Positions 15,820 to 24,473 of a DNA stretch of 64,000 bases are shown here, piece after piece. The stretch spans positions 62,001 through 126,000 of the forward strand of contig DEJS01000010.1 in assembly GCA_002353485.1 (NCBI GenBank), read 5' to 3'. The stretch comes from Prevotella sp. UBA2742. GTDB lineage: Bacteria > Bacteroidota > Bacteroidia > Bacteroidales > Bacteroidaceae. Each line of letters begins with the position of its first letter. The stretch's first letter is position 1. The position numbers and the translations under genes were made by a program. The notes under the pieces were generated by a model, which was not told where the DNA came from, searched no databases, and was given only the letters and a program-made list of their open reading frames with translations.

Positions 15820-18159
15820 ATGAGACTGAAGAAACTAACCTCGACTTTGCTGTTATCATGTATGTGCCTTGCTCTCCAGGCTCAACTGGAGAGCAAGTTT
15901 ACCTTTCGTCGCTACACCACACTTGACGGACTGCCCCAGATGCAGACCGAACGCCTGTTCCAGGACTCGCGCGGGTACATATACATTGGTACGCTGTCGG
16001 GATTTGTGCGTTTCGACGGGCATGGCTTTACGCCTTTCCTGAGAGGACGCCGTTATAACATCGTAGACTTTGCCGAGGTGGAACATCAGGTCAGAGCCTT
16101 CGACTTCAGGCGACAGTGGCTGATAGACGGCGACGGCGTCGGCATGGAGCCCGTCGACAGGCAGGGACACTGGCTGCTGAACAACTTCAACAGCACCAGT
16201 CTGCCTAACGGCTACGTGCTGCTTGAAAACGAACAGGAGACACAGCGACGCCTGTGTCGGGTGACGCCAAAGGGCATGACGACCGTCAGGCGAGGGACAT
16301 TGCTCGACCAGATGACGCCCGACCGTAAGCTGTATATGGACTCCACCGTGCTCTATGTGCCAACGGAGCAGGGACTCTACCGTGTACAGGGCAACAGGGC
16401 AGTACGGCTGACAGCCAAAGGCGATGTGTTCACCCTGCAGCGCAGTGGCAACATCCTGCTTGCGCTGGCTGCTGACGGTGTGTATAGGGTGGAAAGCAAG
16501 GGGCTGCGCATGGTGACGCCATACGACTTTAGTGCCGTCAGCTATGGACTCATCGTCAGGCCGATGGGTGACGGAAGGCTGTGTATAGCCGACGAGCATA
16601 GCGTCTACGAATATGACGGCCACGACATTCGTACGCTGGCCACGGGTTTTAATCTGGTGAAGGACTTGCTGGTAGACTGTTGGAACCGTCTGTGGGTGGC
16701 TACTTACAAGGGCCTGTACTGTTATTTCACCCGTTCGTTCACCACGCACCGGCTGACGGATGCTGACGACATAGTGCGGGCCATAGGTGTTGACGCAGAG
16801 CAGCACGTGGTCATGGGTACGCTGAACGGCAAACTATTGGTGGACGGCAAAGTGGTTAACGACGATCCTGATAACTTCTACGCTCCGAGCGCAGCCTGTG
16901 TGCAAGGCCATGTGTACATGGCTGCCAATGGCGACGTGGTCAGGGTAGGGCAGCACGGCAGTATGCGGAGGCTTCAGCTGCCTCCCGACCGTTACCAGTT
17001 TGTGGCCGCTGCCGACAGCCTGCTCGTCATTGGCAGTCGAAGGTGGCTGGCAGCCTATAACCCACGTCAGGAGACCATAGACACGCTGTCTGCCAGCATC
17101 CCTCATCCATGGTGTGCAGCACGGGACGCAGAGGGACGCCTGTGGGTGGGCACCACCTTCGGACTCTTTGTCGACGGCCGGAAGTATGACTACGAACAGC
17201 AGCTCATCGTCACCTCGATGGCAGGCACTGCCAGAGGTAGCATCTTTCTGGCATCGAAGGACTCGCTCTTCGTGATACGTCACGGGCAGGTGGAGCCCCT
17301 GCATATAGATGAGTTGGCAGGCCACGAGGTGAGGGCGGTGCACGCATCGGAAAAGGGCTATCTGGTGGTAGCTGTCATCGACGGGCTCTTTGTGGGACGA
17401 CTTGATGACGACGAGCGTATTCACGATGTGCGCTACTACAACCATACCAATGGGTTTACGGCATTGGAACCCCTGATGGCTACTATGGCCGAGACGGACG
17501 ATGGTACGGTATGGTTGGCAGGTGTAGAAGAGGTTACCTCCTTCCGCCCTGAAGAACTGCTTGCCTATCATGAGGAGGATACCTTCATCGCTCCGCCAGT
17601 GCATTGGTGGCAGCACTGGTGGGTGTGGGTGTTGGGACTCCTGATACTGTCGCTCGTGGTGTGGGGCGTCGCACGGTGGTATGAGAAACGGCGCAACCGG
17701 CAGCGCATGATAAGGCTGCAGCGAGAGAAGATGCAGCGCGACGAACAGATAGAGGCCATCCGGAAGAAGGCCATCAGTGACGTCGCCGTCAGCGAGCTGG
17801 CAAAGGACATCGTACAGATGACAGAGCTGCCGGAGGCTGCGCGCCTTACGCTGCGTACTGCCAGCGGAACGATTATTGTCGACGTGAAGGACATTGCCTA
17901 CTTCAAGGGCGATGGCAACTACTCGCAGATAGTGACCTTCCATGACAAGGATACCGTGCTGTTGGGACTGGGGGCGCTGGAGAAAATGCTCAGCCCTGAA
18001 GTCTTTGTGCGTGCAGACCGTAGCACGCTGGTCAATATCCACAACGTATGCCAGTTGTTGCCCAAGCAGCGTCGGTGCCTTTTCCGGTCGGCAGACGGAA
18101 AAAAGGCAGAGACCACATTACTGGCCCCTGCCTTTAAACGCCTACAGGCTTTGTTGTGA
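15820..18159 (+). CDS. membrane-bound sensor with a cytoplasmic LytTR DNA-binding domain
   Basis: A 779-residue protein. It has a signal peptide (cleavage near QAQ, residue 22) and a periplasmic part of about 570 residues with beta-propeller-type repeats (LFQDSRGYIYIGTLSGFVRFDG, DCWNRLWVATYKGLYCY, RDAEGRLWVGTTFGLF). One membrane segment lies at about 596-618, followed by a basic coiled-coil linker. The C-terminal LytTR domain (about 675-778) includes VDVKDIAYFKGDGNYSQI and FVRADRSTLVNIHNV. This resembles the periplasmic sensors of hybrid two-component systems, but the kinase is replaced by a DNA-binding domain. It is thus a one-component transmembrane regulator. It is divergent from the barrel gene, and its stop is 2 bp from the convergent htpG stop. 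Confidence 0.88.
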   Translation: MRLKKLTSTLLLSCMCLALQAQLESKFTFRRYTTLDGLPQMQTERLFQDSRGYIYIGTLSGFVRFDGHGFTPFLRGRRYNIVDFAEVEHQVRAFDFRRQWLIDGDGVGMEPVDRQGHWLLNNFNSTSLPNGYVLLENEQETQRRLCRVTPKGMTTVRRGTLLDQMTPDRKLYMDSTVLYVPTEQGLYRVQGNRAVRLTAKGDVFTLQRSGNILLALAADGVYRVESKGLRMVTPYDFSAVSYGLIVRPMGDGRLCIADEHSVYEYDGHDIRTLATGFNLVKDLLVDCWNRLWVATYKGLYCYFTRSFTTHRLTDADDIVRAIGVDAEQHVVMGTLNGKLLVDGKVVNDDPDNFYAPSAACVQGHVYMAANGDVVRVGQHGSMRRLQLPPDRYQFVAAADSLLVIGSRRWLAAYNPRQETIDTLSASIPHPWCAARDAEGRLWVGTTFGLFVDGRKYDYEQQLIVTSMAGTARGSIFLASKDSLFVIRHGQVEPLHIDELAGHEVRAVHASEKGYLVVAVIDGLFVGRLDDDERIHDVRYYNHTNGFTALEPLMATMAETDDGTVWLAGVEEVTSFRPEELLAYHEEDTFIAPPVHWWQHWWVWVLGLLILSLVVWGVARWYEKRRNRQRMIRLQREKMQRDEQIEAIRKKAISDVAVSELAKDIVQMTELPEAARLTLRTASGTIIVDVKDIAYFKGDGNYSQIVTFHDKDTVLLGLGALEKMLSPEVFVRADRSTLVNIHNVCQLLPKQRRCLFRSADGKKAETTLLAPAFKRLQALL

Positions 18160-18161
18160 TG

Positions 18162-20222
18162 TTATTTGATGAGCTCTACGCTTCGCTTAAGGAACTTGTC
18201 CAGAGCTTCGCCCTTTAGCATGCCGTTCTGCAGCAGGGCCAGGTCGATGAGCTGGTGGACGATGTCGTTCTTGGCGGCATAGCCGTTGAGCACTTCTTCC
18301 TTCTTGTGCTTCTGCTCCTCGACGGCCTTCTCGGTCTCGGCCTTCATGTCCTTGTCGTCTTGCGTCAGCTCCTCAGGCTTCTTCTTCTCCTGCTGCTGAC
18401 GGATAGCAGCCAGACGGGCCTCCTGACCCTTCAGCTCTGACTCGATGGGCTTCAGGGCTTCCTCGGTGTTGGCCTTGCAGTCGTCAAGCACACGCTTCAC
18501 CAGAGGATGGTCGCTGTTCAGCACCAGGTTCAGCGTGTCTGGCATCTGGGCGTAGAAGTTCATGCCCTGCTGGAAACGGCTCATGTCCTTCATACGGCGC
18601 ATCCACTCGTTCTGAGTGATGACCACAGGGCGCTGGCCTTCGCCCAGCGACTGTACCTCGACCATGAACTCCGTCTTCTCCATCTTAGGCATCTGTGAGC
18701 GGAATACCTGTGACAAATTGGCAGACTCGTCGTCCGTGAGCGTAGACTTGGGCTGGTCGTCCTTCACGATGAGGCGGTCGATGATGTCGCTGTCGACACG
18801 TGTGAAGTGCGACTTCTCGAACTTCTGCTCCAGCATCTGGATGGCAGGCACGTCGAGCTGGCCGTCCAGCAGGAGCACTGAGTAGCCCTTGTCTTTGGCT
18901 GCCTGGATGTAGGAGTACTGCTCCTCCTTGTCTGTGGCATAGAGGTAGACCAGTTGGTCGTTCTTGTCCTTCTGGGCACCCTCGATGAGGGTTTTGTACT
19001 CGTCGAAGGTGAAGTGCTTGCCCTCGGTGTCCTTCAGCAGGGCGAAGTCCTTGGCACGGTCGTAGAAGCTCTCCTCGCTCAGCATGCCATAGTTGATGAA
19101 CAGTTTCAGGTCGTCCCACTTCTCCTCGTACTCCTTGCGGTTCTCCTTGAAGATGGACTGCAGACGGTCGGCTACTTTCTTGGTGATGTATGTCGATATT
19201 TTCTTTACCTCACGGTCGCTCTGCAGGTAAGAGCGGCTGACGTTCAGCGGAATGTCTGGCGAGTCAATGACGCCATGCAACAGCGTCAGGAACTCAGGCA
19301 CGATGCCCTCCACCTGGTCGGTGACGAACACTTGGTTGCAATACAGCTGTATCTTGTTGCGCTGCAGGTCGAGGTTTGACTTGATGCGTGGGAAGTACAG
19401 AATACCCGTCAGGTTGAAGGGGTAGTCAACGTTCAGGTGAATCCAGAACATGGGCTCGTCACTCATGGGGTAGAGGGTGCGGTAGAACGACTTGTAGTCT
19501 TCGTCCTTAAGCGTCGAGGGGGCCTTGGTCCACAGGGGTTCTACATTGTTGATGATATTGTCCTCCTGGGTGTCTACCATCTCCTTCTTTTCGCTCGACC
19601 ACTCCTGCTTCTTGCCAAAGGCCACAGGCACGGCCATGAACTTGCAGTACTTCTGTAGCAGCTGCTGCAGGCGCTCCTTCTCGAGGAACTCCTTGCAGTC
19701 GTCGTCGATGTAGAGGATGATGTCAGTGCCACGGTCTTCCTTCTGGGCCTCGTCAATCTCGTAGGCTGGCGAACCGTCGCACGACCACTTCACGGCTTTT
19801 GCTCCCTCCTTATAGCTCTTTGTGATAATCTCTACCTTCTTCGACACCATGAACGACGAATAGAAGCCCAGTCCGAAGTGACCTATGATGTTGTTGGCGT
19901 TGTCCTTGTACTTCTCCAGGAAGTCGTTGACACCCGAGAAGGCTATCTGGTTGATGTATTTGTCTATTTCCTCTTCCGTCATGCCTATGCCACGGTCAGA
20001 GATGGTGAGGGTGCCTTTGTCCTTGTCCAGCGCAACGTGAACGGTGAGGTCGCCCTGCTCGCCCTGGAAATCGCCTTGCTGGGCCAGCGTCTTCAGCTTC
20101 TGTGTGGCGTCGACGGCGTTCGACACCATCTCGCGCAGGAATATCTCATGATCACTGTAGAGAAACTTTTTGATGACGGGGAAAATGTTCTCTGTCGTAA
20201 CCCCGATGTTACCTTTTTGCAT
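18162..20222 (-). CDS. htpG: molecular chaperone HtpG (Hsp90)
   Basis: A 686-residue bacterial Hsp90, a dimeric cytoplasmic ATP-dependent chaperone. The GHKL ATP-binding domain (about 1-230) shows FLREMVSNAVDATQKL, DRGIGMTEEEI and GHFGLGFYSSFMV. The middle domain contains the RGVIDSPDIPLNVSRS-like block VIDSPDIPLNVSRSYLQ. The C-terminal dimerisation part includes a lysine/glutamate-rich insert (about 610-655, coiled). Length is slightly above the E. coli protein. The start codon is part of a 15-bp perfect inverted repeat spanning 20214-20275 (see separate entry). It lies 63 bp downstream of the RsbU-like gene on the same strand. Confidence 0.97.
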   Translation of the reverse strand: MQKGNIGVTTENIFPVIKKFLYSDHEIFLREMVSNAVDATQKLKTLAQQGDFQGEQGDLTVHVALDKDKGTLTISDRGIGMTEEEIDKYINQIAFSGVNDFLEKYKDNANNIIGHFGLGFYSSFMVSKKVEIITKSYKEGAKAVKWSCDGSPAYEIDEAQKEDRGTDIILYIDDDCKEFLEKERLQQLLQKYCKFMAVPVAFGKKQEWSSEKKEMVDTQEDNIINNVEPLWTKAPSTLKDEDYKSFYRTLYPMSDEPMFWIHLNVDYPFNLTGILYFPRIKSNLDLQRNKIQLYCNQVFVTDQVEGIVPEFLTLLHGVIDSPDIPLNVSRSYLQSDREVKKISTYITKKVADRLQSIFKENRKEYEEKWDDLKLFINYGMLSEESFYDRAKDFALLKDTEGKHFTFDEYKTLIEGAQKDKNDQLVYLYATDKEEQYSYIQAAKDKGYSVLLLDGQLDVPAIQMLEQKFEKSHFTRVDSDIIDRLIVKDDQPKSTLTDDESANLSQVFRSQMPKMEKTEFMVEVQSLGEGQRPVVITQNEWMRRMKDMSRFQQGMNFYAQMPDTLNLVLNSDHPLVKRVLDDCKANTEEALKPIESELKGQEARLAAIRQQQEKKKPEELTQDDKDMKAETEKAVEEQKHKKEEVLNGYAAKNDIVHQLIDLALLQNGMLKGEALDKFLKRSVELIK

Positions 20223-20275
20223 ACTCTCTTGTTTTTATTTGTCTTCTTACTTACTGGTAGGAGAGTATGCAAAAA
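20214..20275 (-). promoter_or_regulatory. 15-bp perfect inverted repeat enclosing the htpG start codon
   Basis: On the htpG-sense strand TTTTTGCATACTCTC (complement of 20261-20275) is followed 32 nt later by its exact reverse complement GAGAGTATGCAAAAA (complement of 20214-20228). The start codon ATG is inside the second arm. In a transcript containing both arms the start codon would be base-paired in a stem with only 5 G-C pairs of 15. It is a candidate RNA thermometer or operator. A weak -7-like GATTTTTG overlaps the upstream arm. Confidence 0.6.
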
Positions 20276-20285
20276 TCATGCCAAA

Positions 20286-22316
20286 TTATTCTATTCGCAG
20301 GCAAAGCATGGTGAGGTCATCGTTGGGCTCAGCGTCCTGGCGGTGCTGTTCTATTTGCTGTAAGACGTACTCGGTGAGCTTCTGGCTGCTGACGGGAACC
20401 GTATGGCTGAGACACTGCAGCAGACGCTCGTCGCCAAATTGGTTATGGTCTGAGTCTTCGGCCTCGTTTAATCCGTCAGTATAGACGAAGAGCGTCTGCC
20501 CCTTGATACTCTCTATCTGTTCGCCAACAAACTGTATGCCGGGCCACAGACCTATGGGCACGTTGGACTCCATCTCAAGGAAGTGTCCCTGCTCGGTACC
20601 ACACCCCAGTATGGGGGGAGTGTGTCCGCAGTTACAATAGTCGAGATGGCCTGTCGACAGCTGTAGCAGACCTATGAACATGGTGATGAACATGCCCTGT
20701 TCGTTGCCCTGGGCCAGCTCGTCGCTCATCTTGGCAGCAATGTCGGCAGGCTTTAGGTGTTGTGATGCCAGAGCGTGGAACATACGGGTGGCCTGCGACA
20801 TATAAAGCGAGGCGGGAACCCCCTTGCCAGACACGTCGCCTACGCAGAAGTAGAGCTCGTCGTCATGTAGCACGTAGCTGTAGAGGTCGCCACCGACCTC
20901 GCGGGCAGGTATCATCAGGGCATAGAGGTCGAGACCAGGGCGCTGGGGGAACTCTTGGGGCACCATCGACATCTGAATGTTGCGGGCAATGCGCAGTTCA
21001 CTCTCTATACGTTCCTTGGCTGTGGTGGTCTCTTCCAGTTGGTCGTAGGCACGTTGCAGCTTGCGGTGTGCCTTGCGACGGTAGAGAGTATATACGACGA
21101 AGAATATGCTAAGCAGCAGTAAAGTGCACGCGGTGGCCAACCAACGCTGCTGGGAGAGTGAGGACTGTTGGTCGGCTATCTTCTGCTCTTTCTCCTGAGT
21201 CTCGTAGATGACGGCCAATTCGGCAGCATTGTTTTTTTCGGTGCGTTCCTCGACACTGTCGAGTAGCGATATCAGGGTGGCGGCCGTATTGAGTGCCTCT
21301 GCGTGATGACCCAGACGTCTTTGCGACTTGAAACGTCGGGCAAGCACCTGTGAGAGGTAGTCCATAGTGTGATATGAGGCATTGTCGCGATAGAACGAGT
21401 CGGCATAGGCCACGGCCTGCTCTAACTCTTTCCAGCGACCAGCCATCTCCAAATAGGCCGCTGCTGTCTTGTGACCATAGGGGCTTTGTGCAAAATCGGT
21501 CTGCAGGAATGCCTGATAGTGGCGTTCGGCCTCCTGGCGCTTGCCTTCACGCAAGAAAAGCTTGGCCTGAACCATCTCAACCTCTGCCGTGCAGTCTCCC
21601 TTTACATGAAGAGGTATGTCGTTCGTGGTCGTAGTGCGCAGGTAACTGCGCTGTAGTCGTGGCAGCCAGTGGTGGGCCGTGGTGTAGTCGCCAATGTTGG
21701 CGTTTTCGGAGATGGCGTCAACACAGAGCATCATCTCCGGGTAGAACCACGAGAAACTCTTGGCATTACGGAGTATCTCTTCGTACATCAGGTAGGCTTG
21801 CTCGTAGTTAGCATTGCCTTCCTTGTGGTGGTTTAGCTTCATCTGGCAACCGGCAATGCACACCATGAAGTCGGGGGCATACTCGCGAGCATCATGCGTG
21901 GTGTCGCGCTTGGTGGCATTCAGTGCCTCTGTGGCATACTCAAGGGCACGCTTTGTGTTGCCTACATTCATGGCAGAGTTTATCAGCAGGTTATAGGCGA
22001 AATAGCGTTGCCCTGGGCGCAGCTTCTTGTCCTTCAGGGCACGTTGGGCATAGATGCCGGAAACGCGAGGCTGGTACTGCTCAGAATAAATCTGTGCCCT
22101 TCGACAGTTGGCAAGCCCCTCGCCATAGATGCCGTCGCGTTCCAGACTGTCAACCATGGCCAGTGCCTCGGAGGGCTTGCTGCTCATCAGGTCGTAAAGC
22201 ACGGCAGTAATGCTGTCGGTTACTCCCTGATTATAGCCGGTACCATAGCGGTGGCCCTGACAGCCCATGAGAACTGTTATAACTGTTGTCAGGATTATTG
22301 TAGTGGGGCGCTTCAT
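20286..22316 (-). CDS. TPR lipoprotein-type sensor with RsbU/SpoIIE phosphatase domain
   Basis: A 676-residue protein. It has an N-terminal lipobox (VLMGCQG, Cys at about 19) and a periplasmic helical TPR-like region to about residue 380. A membrane helix (about 390-410) and a coiled coil with RIARNIQMSMVP follow. The PP2C-type SpoIIE/RsbU domain spans about 440-676, with metal-binding motifs REVGGDLYSY and CVGDVSGKGVPASLYMS and the late VYTDGLNEAED. Such enzymes dephosphorylate anti-sigma antagonist proteins in partner-switching stress cascades. No antagonist or anti-sigma gene is adjacent, so the target is unknown. It lies directly upstream of htpG with no terminator between. Confidence 0.9.
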   Translation of the reverse strand: MKRPTTIILTTVITVLMGCQGHRYGTGYNQGVTDSITAVLYDLMSSKPSEALAMVDSLERDGIYGEGLANCRRAQIYSEQYQPRVSGIYAQRALKDKKLRPGQRYFAYNLLINSAMNVGNTKRALEYATEALNATKRDTTHDAREYAPDFMVCIAGCQMKLNHHKEGNANYEQAYLMYEEILRNAKSFSWFYPEMMLCVDAISENANIGDYTTAHHWLPRLQRSYLRTTTTNDIPLHVKGDCTAEVEMVQAKLFLREGKRQEAERHYQAFLQTDFAQSPYGHKTAAAYLEMAGRWKELEQAVAYADSFYRDNASYHTMDYLSQVLARRFKSQRRLGHHAEALNTAATLISLLDSVEERTEKNNAAELAVIYETQEKEQKIADQQSSLSQQRWLATACTLLLLSIFFVVYTLYRRKAHRKLQRAYDQLEETTTAKERIESELRIARNIQMSMVPQEFPQRPGLDLYALMIPAREVGGDLYSYVLHDDELYFCVGDVSGKGVPASLYMSQATRMFHALASQHLKPADIAAKMSDELAQGNEQGMFITMFIGLLQLSTGHLDYCNCGHTPPILGCGTEQGHFLEMESNVPIGLWPGIQFVGEQIESIKGQTLFVYTDGLNEAEDSDHNQFGDERLLQCLSHTVPVSSQKLTEYVLQQIEQHRQDAEPNDDLTMLCLRIE

Positions 22317-22343
22317 ATTGCTGATTAATTAGGTTTTCGGCTA

Positions 22344-22351
22344 CAAAGGTA
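22344..22351 (-). promoter_or_regulatory. -7 box of the RsbU-like gene promoter
   Basis: TACCTTTG on the minus strand, 27 bp upstream of the start codon. It faces the divergent map promoter. Confidence 0.6.
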
Positions 22352-22402
22352 ATAAATCTATTTGAGAATAGCGAGACTTTTCAACAAAGAATACGTCATA
22401 AA

Positions 22403-22434
22403 TTTGTTTTTCTTCTGAGTATTTCGTACCTTTG
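22403..22434 (+). promoter_or_regulatory. promoter of the map gene
   Basis: TTTG (22403-22406), a 20-bp spacer and TACCTTTG (22427-22434), followed by CACCC. The start codon is 20 bp further on. Confidence 0.8.
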
Positions 22435-22454
22435 CACCCAAATTCTGAGAAACT

Positions 22455-23327
22455 ATGGTAAAAAGAAGATGGCATTGCAAGCCCGGGCAACAGCCTACGG
22501 AGTTTGACAAGCGCATCATGTATTTGGAAAACAAGGGTGTGCTGGTGCCTACGCCCGACTTGATAAAGACACCTGAACAGATAGAGGGTATTCGACGGGC
22601 CGGTGTGGTGAACACTGGTGTGTTGGACGCAGTGGGAGAGGTCATCCATGCGGGTATGTCGACCTTGGAGATAGACCAGCTATGTCGTGACTACTGTGAC
22701 AAGCATGGTGCTATTCCTGCCTGCCTGAACTATGGCGGCGACGAGGAGACACCCCCGTTCCCCATGTCCGTATGTACGAGCATCAATGAGGTGGTGTGCC
22801 ACGGCATTCCCAAGGCCGACGACATTCTGGAAGAGGGCGATATTATCAACGTTGACTTCACCACCATTCTGGATGGCTACTATGCTGATGCCTCGCGTAT
22901 GTATATAATAGGTAAGACAACGCCCGAGAAGGAACAGCTGGTGCGTGTCACTAAGGAATGTCTGGAAATAGGTATGGAGGCTGCCAAGCCATGGGGCTAC
23001 GTGAACGACATCGGTCGTGCCATCGAAAAACACGCCAAGAAGTATCATTACGGCGTGGTGCGTGACTTGTGTGGTCATGGGGTAGGTAATGCCTTTCATG
23101 AAGAACCTGAAGTGTGCCACTTTGCAGAGAAGGGAAAGGGCATGCTACTGGTGCCTGGCATGGTGTTCACCATCGAACCGATGATAAATATGGGTACCTG
23201 GCGCGTCTTCATTGATGCTGACGACCCCTACGGCTGGGAGGTTATCTCAGAAGACGAACAGCCCTCAGCCCAGTGGGAGCACACACTGCTGATGACAGAA
23301 CACGGCGTAGAGGTGCTGACGCACTGA
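22455..23327 (+). CDS. map: type I methionine aminopeptidase
   Basis: A 290-residue enzyme that removes the initiator methionine from new proteins. All five metal ligands can be placed: Asp134 (INVDFT), Asp145 (GYYADAS), His208 (CGHGVG), Glu241 (FTIEPM) and Glu275 (AQWEHTLL). Compared with the roughly 260-residue E. coli enzyme it has an N-terminal extension of about 30 residues with a basic KRRWHCKPGQ segment, resembling the extended forms that contact the ribosome. It has its own promoter. Its 3' end is followed by the 8-bp repeat array that runs into tsaD. Confidence 0.96.
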   Translation: MVKRRWHCKPGQQPTEFDKRIMYLENKGVLVPTPDLIKTPEQIEGIRRAGVVNTGVLDAVGEVIHAGMSTLEIDQLCRDYCDKHGAIPACLNYGGDEETPPFPMSVCTSINEVVCHGIPKADDILEEGDIINVDFTTILDGYYADASRMYIIGKTTPEKEQLVRVTKECLEIGMEAAKPWGYVNDIGRAIEKHAKKYHYGVVRDLCGHGVGNAFHEEPEVCHFAEKGKGMLLVPGMVFTIEPMINMGTWRVFIDADDPYGWEVISEDEQPSAQWEHTLLMTEHGVEVLTH

Positions 23328-23358
23328 TGATGCCAAGGCCCCCAAAACCCAGGAAACC

Positions 23359-23446
23359 TCGAAGCATCGGAACCTCGAAGCTTCGAAATGTCGAAACATC
23401 GAAACATCGAAGCCTCGAAACATCGAAACATCGAAATGTCGAAGAA
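23359..23446 (+). repeat. array of eleven 8-bp units running into the tsaD start
   Basis: Eleven consecutive octamers of consensus TCGAARCA fill 23359-23446 without a gap. Two units (23383-23390 and 23431-23438) end in ATG. The second is the tsaD start codon, and the last unit encodes the following Ser-Lys. The two ATGs are 48 bp apart and in the same frame. Confidence 0.85.
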
Positions 23447-24464
23447 TATATATATATTAGGAATAGAATCCAGCTGCGACGACACTTCTGCCGCAGTACT
23501 GAAGGATGGCGTGCTGCTGTCGAACGTCACGGCATCGCAGGCTGTGCACGAAGCCTATGGTGGCGTAGTGCCTGAACTGGCAAGTCGTGCTCACCAGCAG
23601 AACGTTGTGCCTGTGGTGCACGAAGCCATCAAGCGTGCTGGCATCACGAAGGAACAGCTGTCGGCTGTGGCTTTCACACGTGGTCCGGGACTTATGGGAT
23701 CACTGTTAGTAGGAGTCAACTTCGCCAAGGGCTTTGCACGGTCGCTGGGCATACCGCTGATAGACGTCAACCACTTGCAGGGACATGTCATGGCGCATTA
23801 TATTGATGGGGGCGAAGGAGACTTCAATCCGCCTCCTTATCCCTTCCTCTGCTTGCTGGTCAGTGGTGGAAACTCGCAGATTGTCAAGGTGAATGCGTAT
23901 AACGACATGGAAGTGCTGGGGCAGACCATCGACGATGCTGCTGGCGAGGCCATTGACAAGTGTTCAAAGGTCATGGGGCTGGGCTATCCCGGTGGCCCCA
24001 TTATCGACCGTCTGGCACGTCAGGGGAATCCCAAGGCATACCAGTTTGCCGAACCGCATATACCGGGGCTGGACTACAGTTTCTCGGGGCTGAAGACCTC
24101 GTTCCTTTACAACATGCGCAAATGGGTAGAAGAAGACCCTGGCTTCATCGAACATCATAAGGAGGACATCGCTGCTTCGCTGGAATGGACTATCGTAGAC
24201 ATCCTGATGAAGAAATTGAAGCAAGCCGTGAAGCAGACTGGTATCAAGCATGTGGCCGTGGCTGGTGGCGTGAGTGCCAACAACGGACTGCGCAATGCCT
24301 TCCACGACTATGCCAAACGCTATGGTTGGACGGTGTATATACCTAAATTCAGTTATACTACAGACAATGCTGCCATGATAGGCATCGTGGGCTATTATAA
24401 GTTTCAGGACGGCGAATACTGTCCGATTGACGCCCCGGCATTCTCGAGAGTGACTTTTAAATAA
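23436..24464 (+). CDS. tsaD: tRNA N6-adenosine threonylcarbamoyltransferase
   Basis: A 342-residue ASKHA-fold enzyme that transfers threonylcarbamoyl to A37 of ANN-reading tRNAs, working with TsaB and TsaE. The start ATG 23436 gives the standard opening YILGIESSCDDTSAA. An in-frame ATG at 23388 would add 16 repeat-encoded residues and is not preferred. Metal-binding HLQGH is at His113/His117. The LVSGGNSQIV and VAGGVSANNGLR nucleotide-binding blocks and TDNAAMIG near the end are intact. The gene has an unusual 8-bp repeat array as its 5' flank, downstream of map, and is followed 9 bp later by the cinA-like gene. Confidence 0.96.
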   Translation: MSKNIYILGIESSCDDTSAAVLKDGVLLSNVTASQAVHEAYGGVVPELASRAHQQNVVPVVHEAIKRAGITKEQLSAVAFTRGPGLMGSLLVGVNFAKGFARSLGIPLIDVNHLQGHVMAHYIDGGEGDFNPPPYPFLCLLVSGGNSQIVKVNAYNDMEVLGQTIDDAAGEAIDKCSKVMGLGYPGGPIIDRLARQGNPKAYQFAEPHIPGLDYSFSGLKTSFLYNMRKWVEEDPGFIEHHKEDIAASLEWTIVDILMKKLKQAVKQTGIKHVAVAGGVSANNGLRNAFHDYAKRYGWTVYIPKFSYTTDNAAMIGIVGYYKFQDGEYCPIDAPAFSRVTFK

Positions 24465-24473
24465 AACGAAGCA

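Noticed and set aside
15856..18042. Two long minus-strand open frames (316 and 402 codons) under the LytTR regulator gene
   Set aside because: Antisense to a clear multi-domain gene; compositionally a shadow with no promoter of its own.
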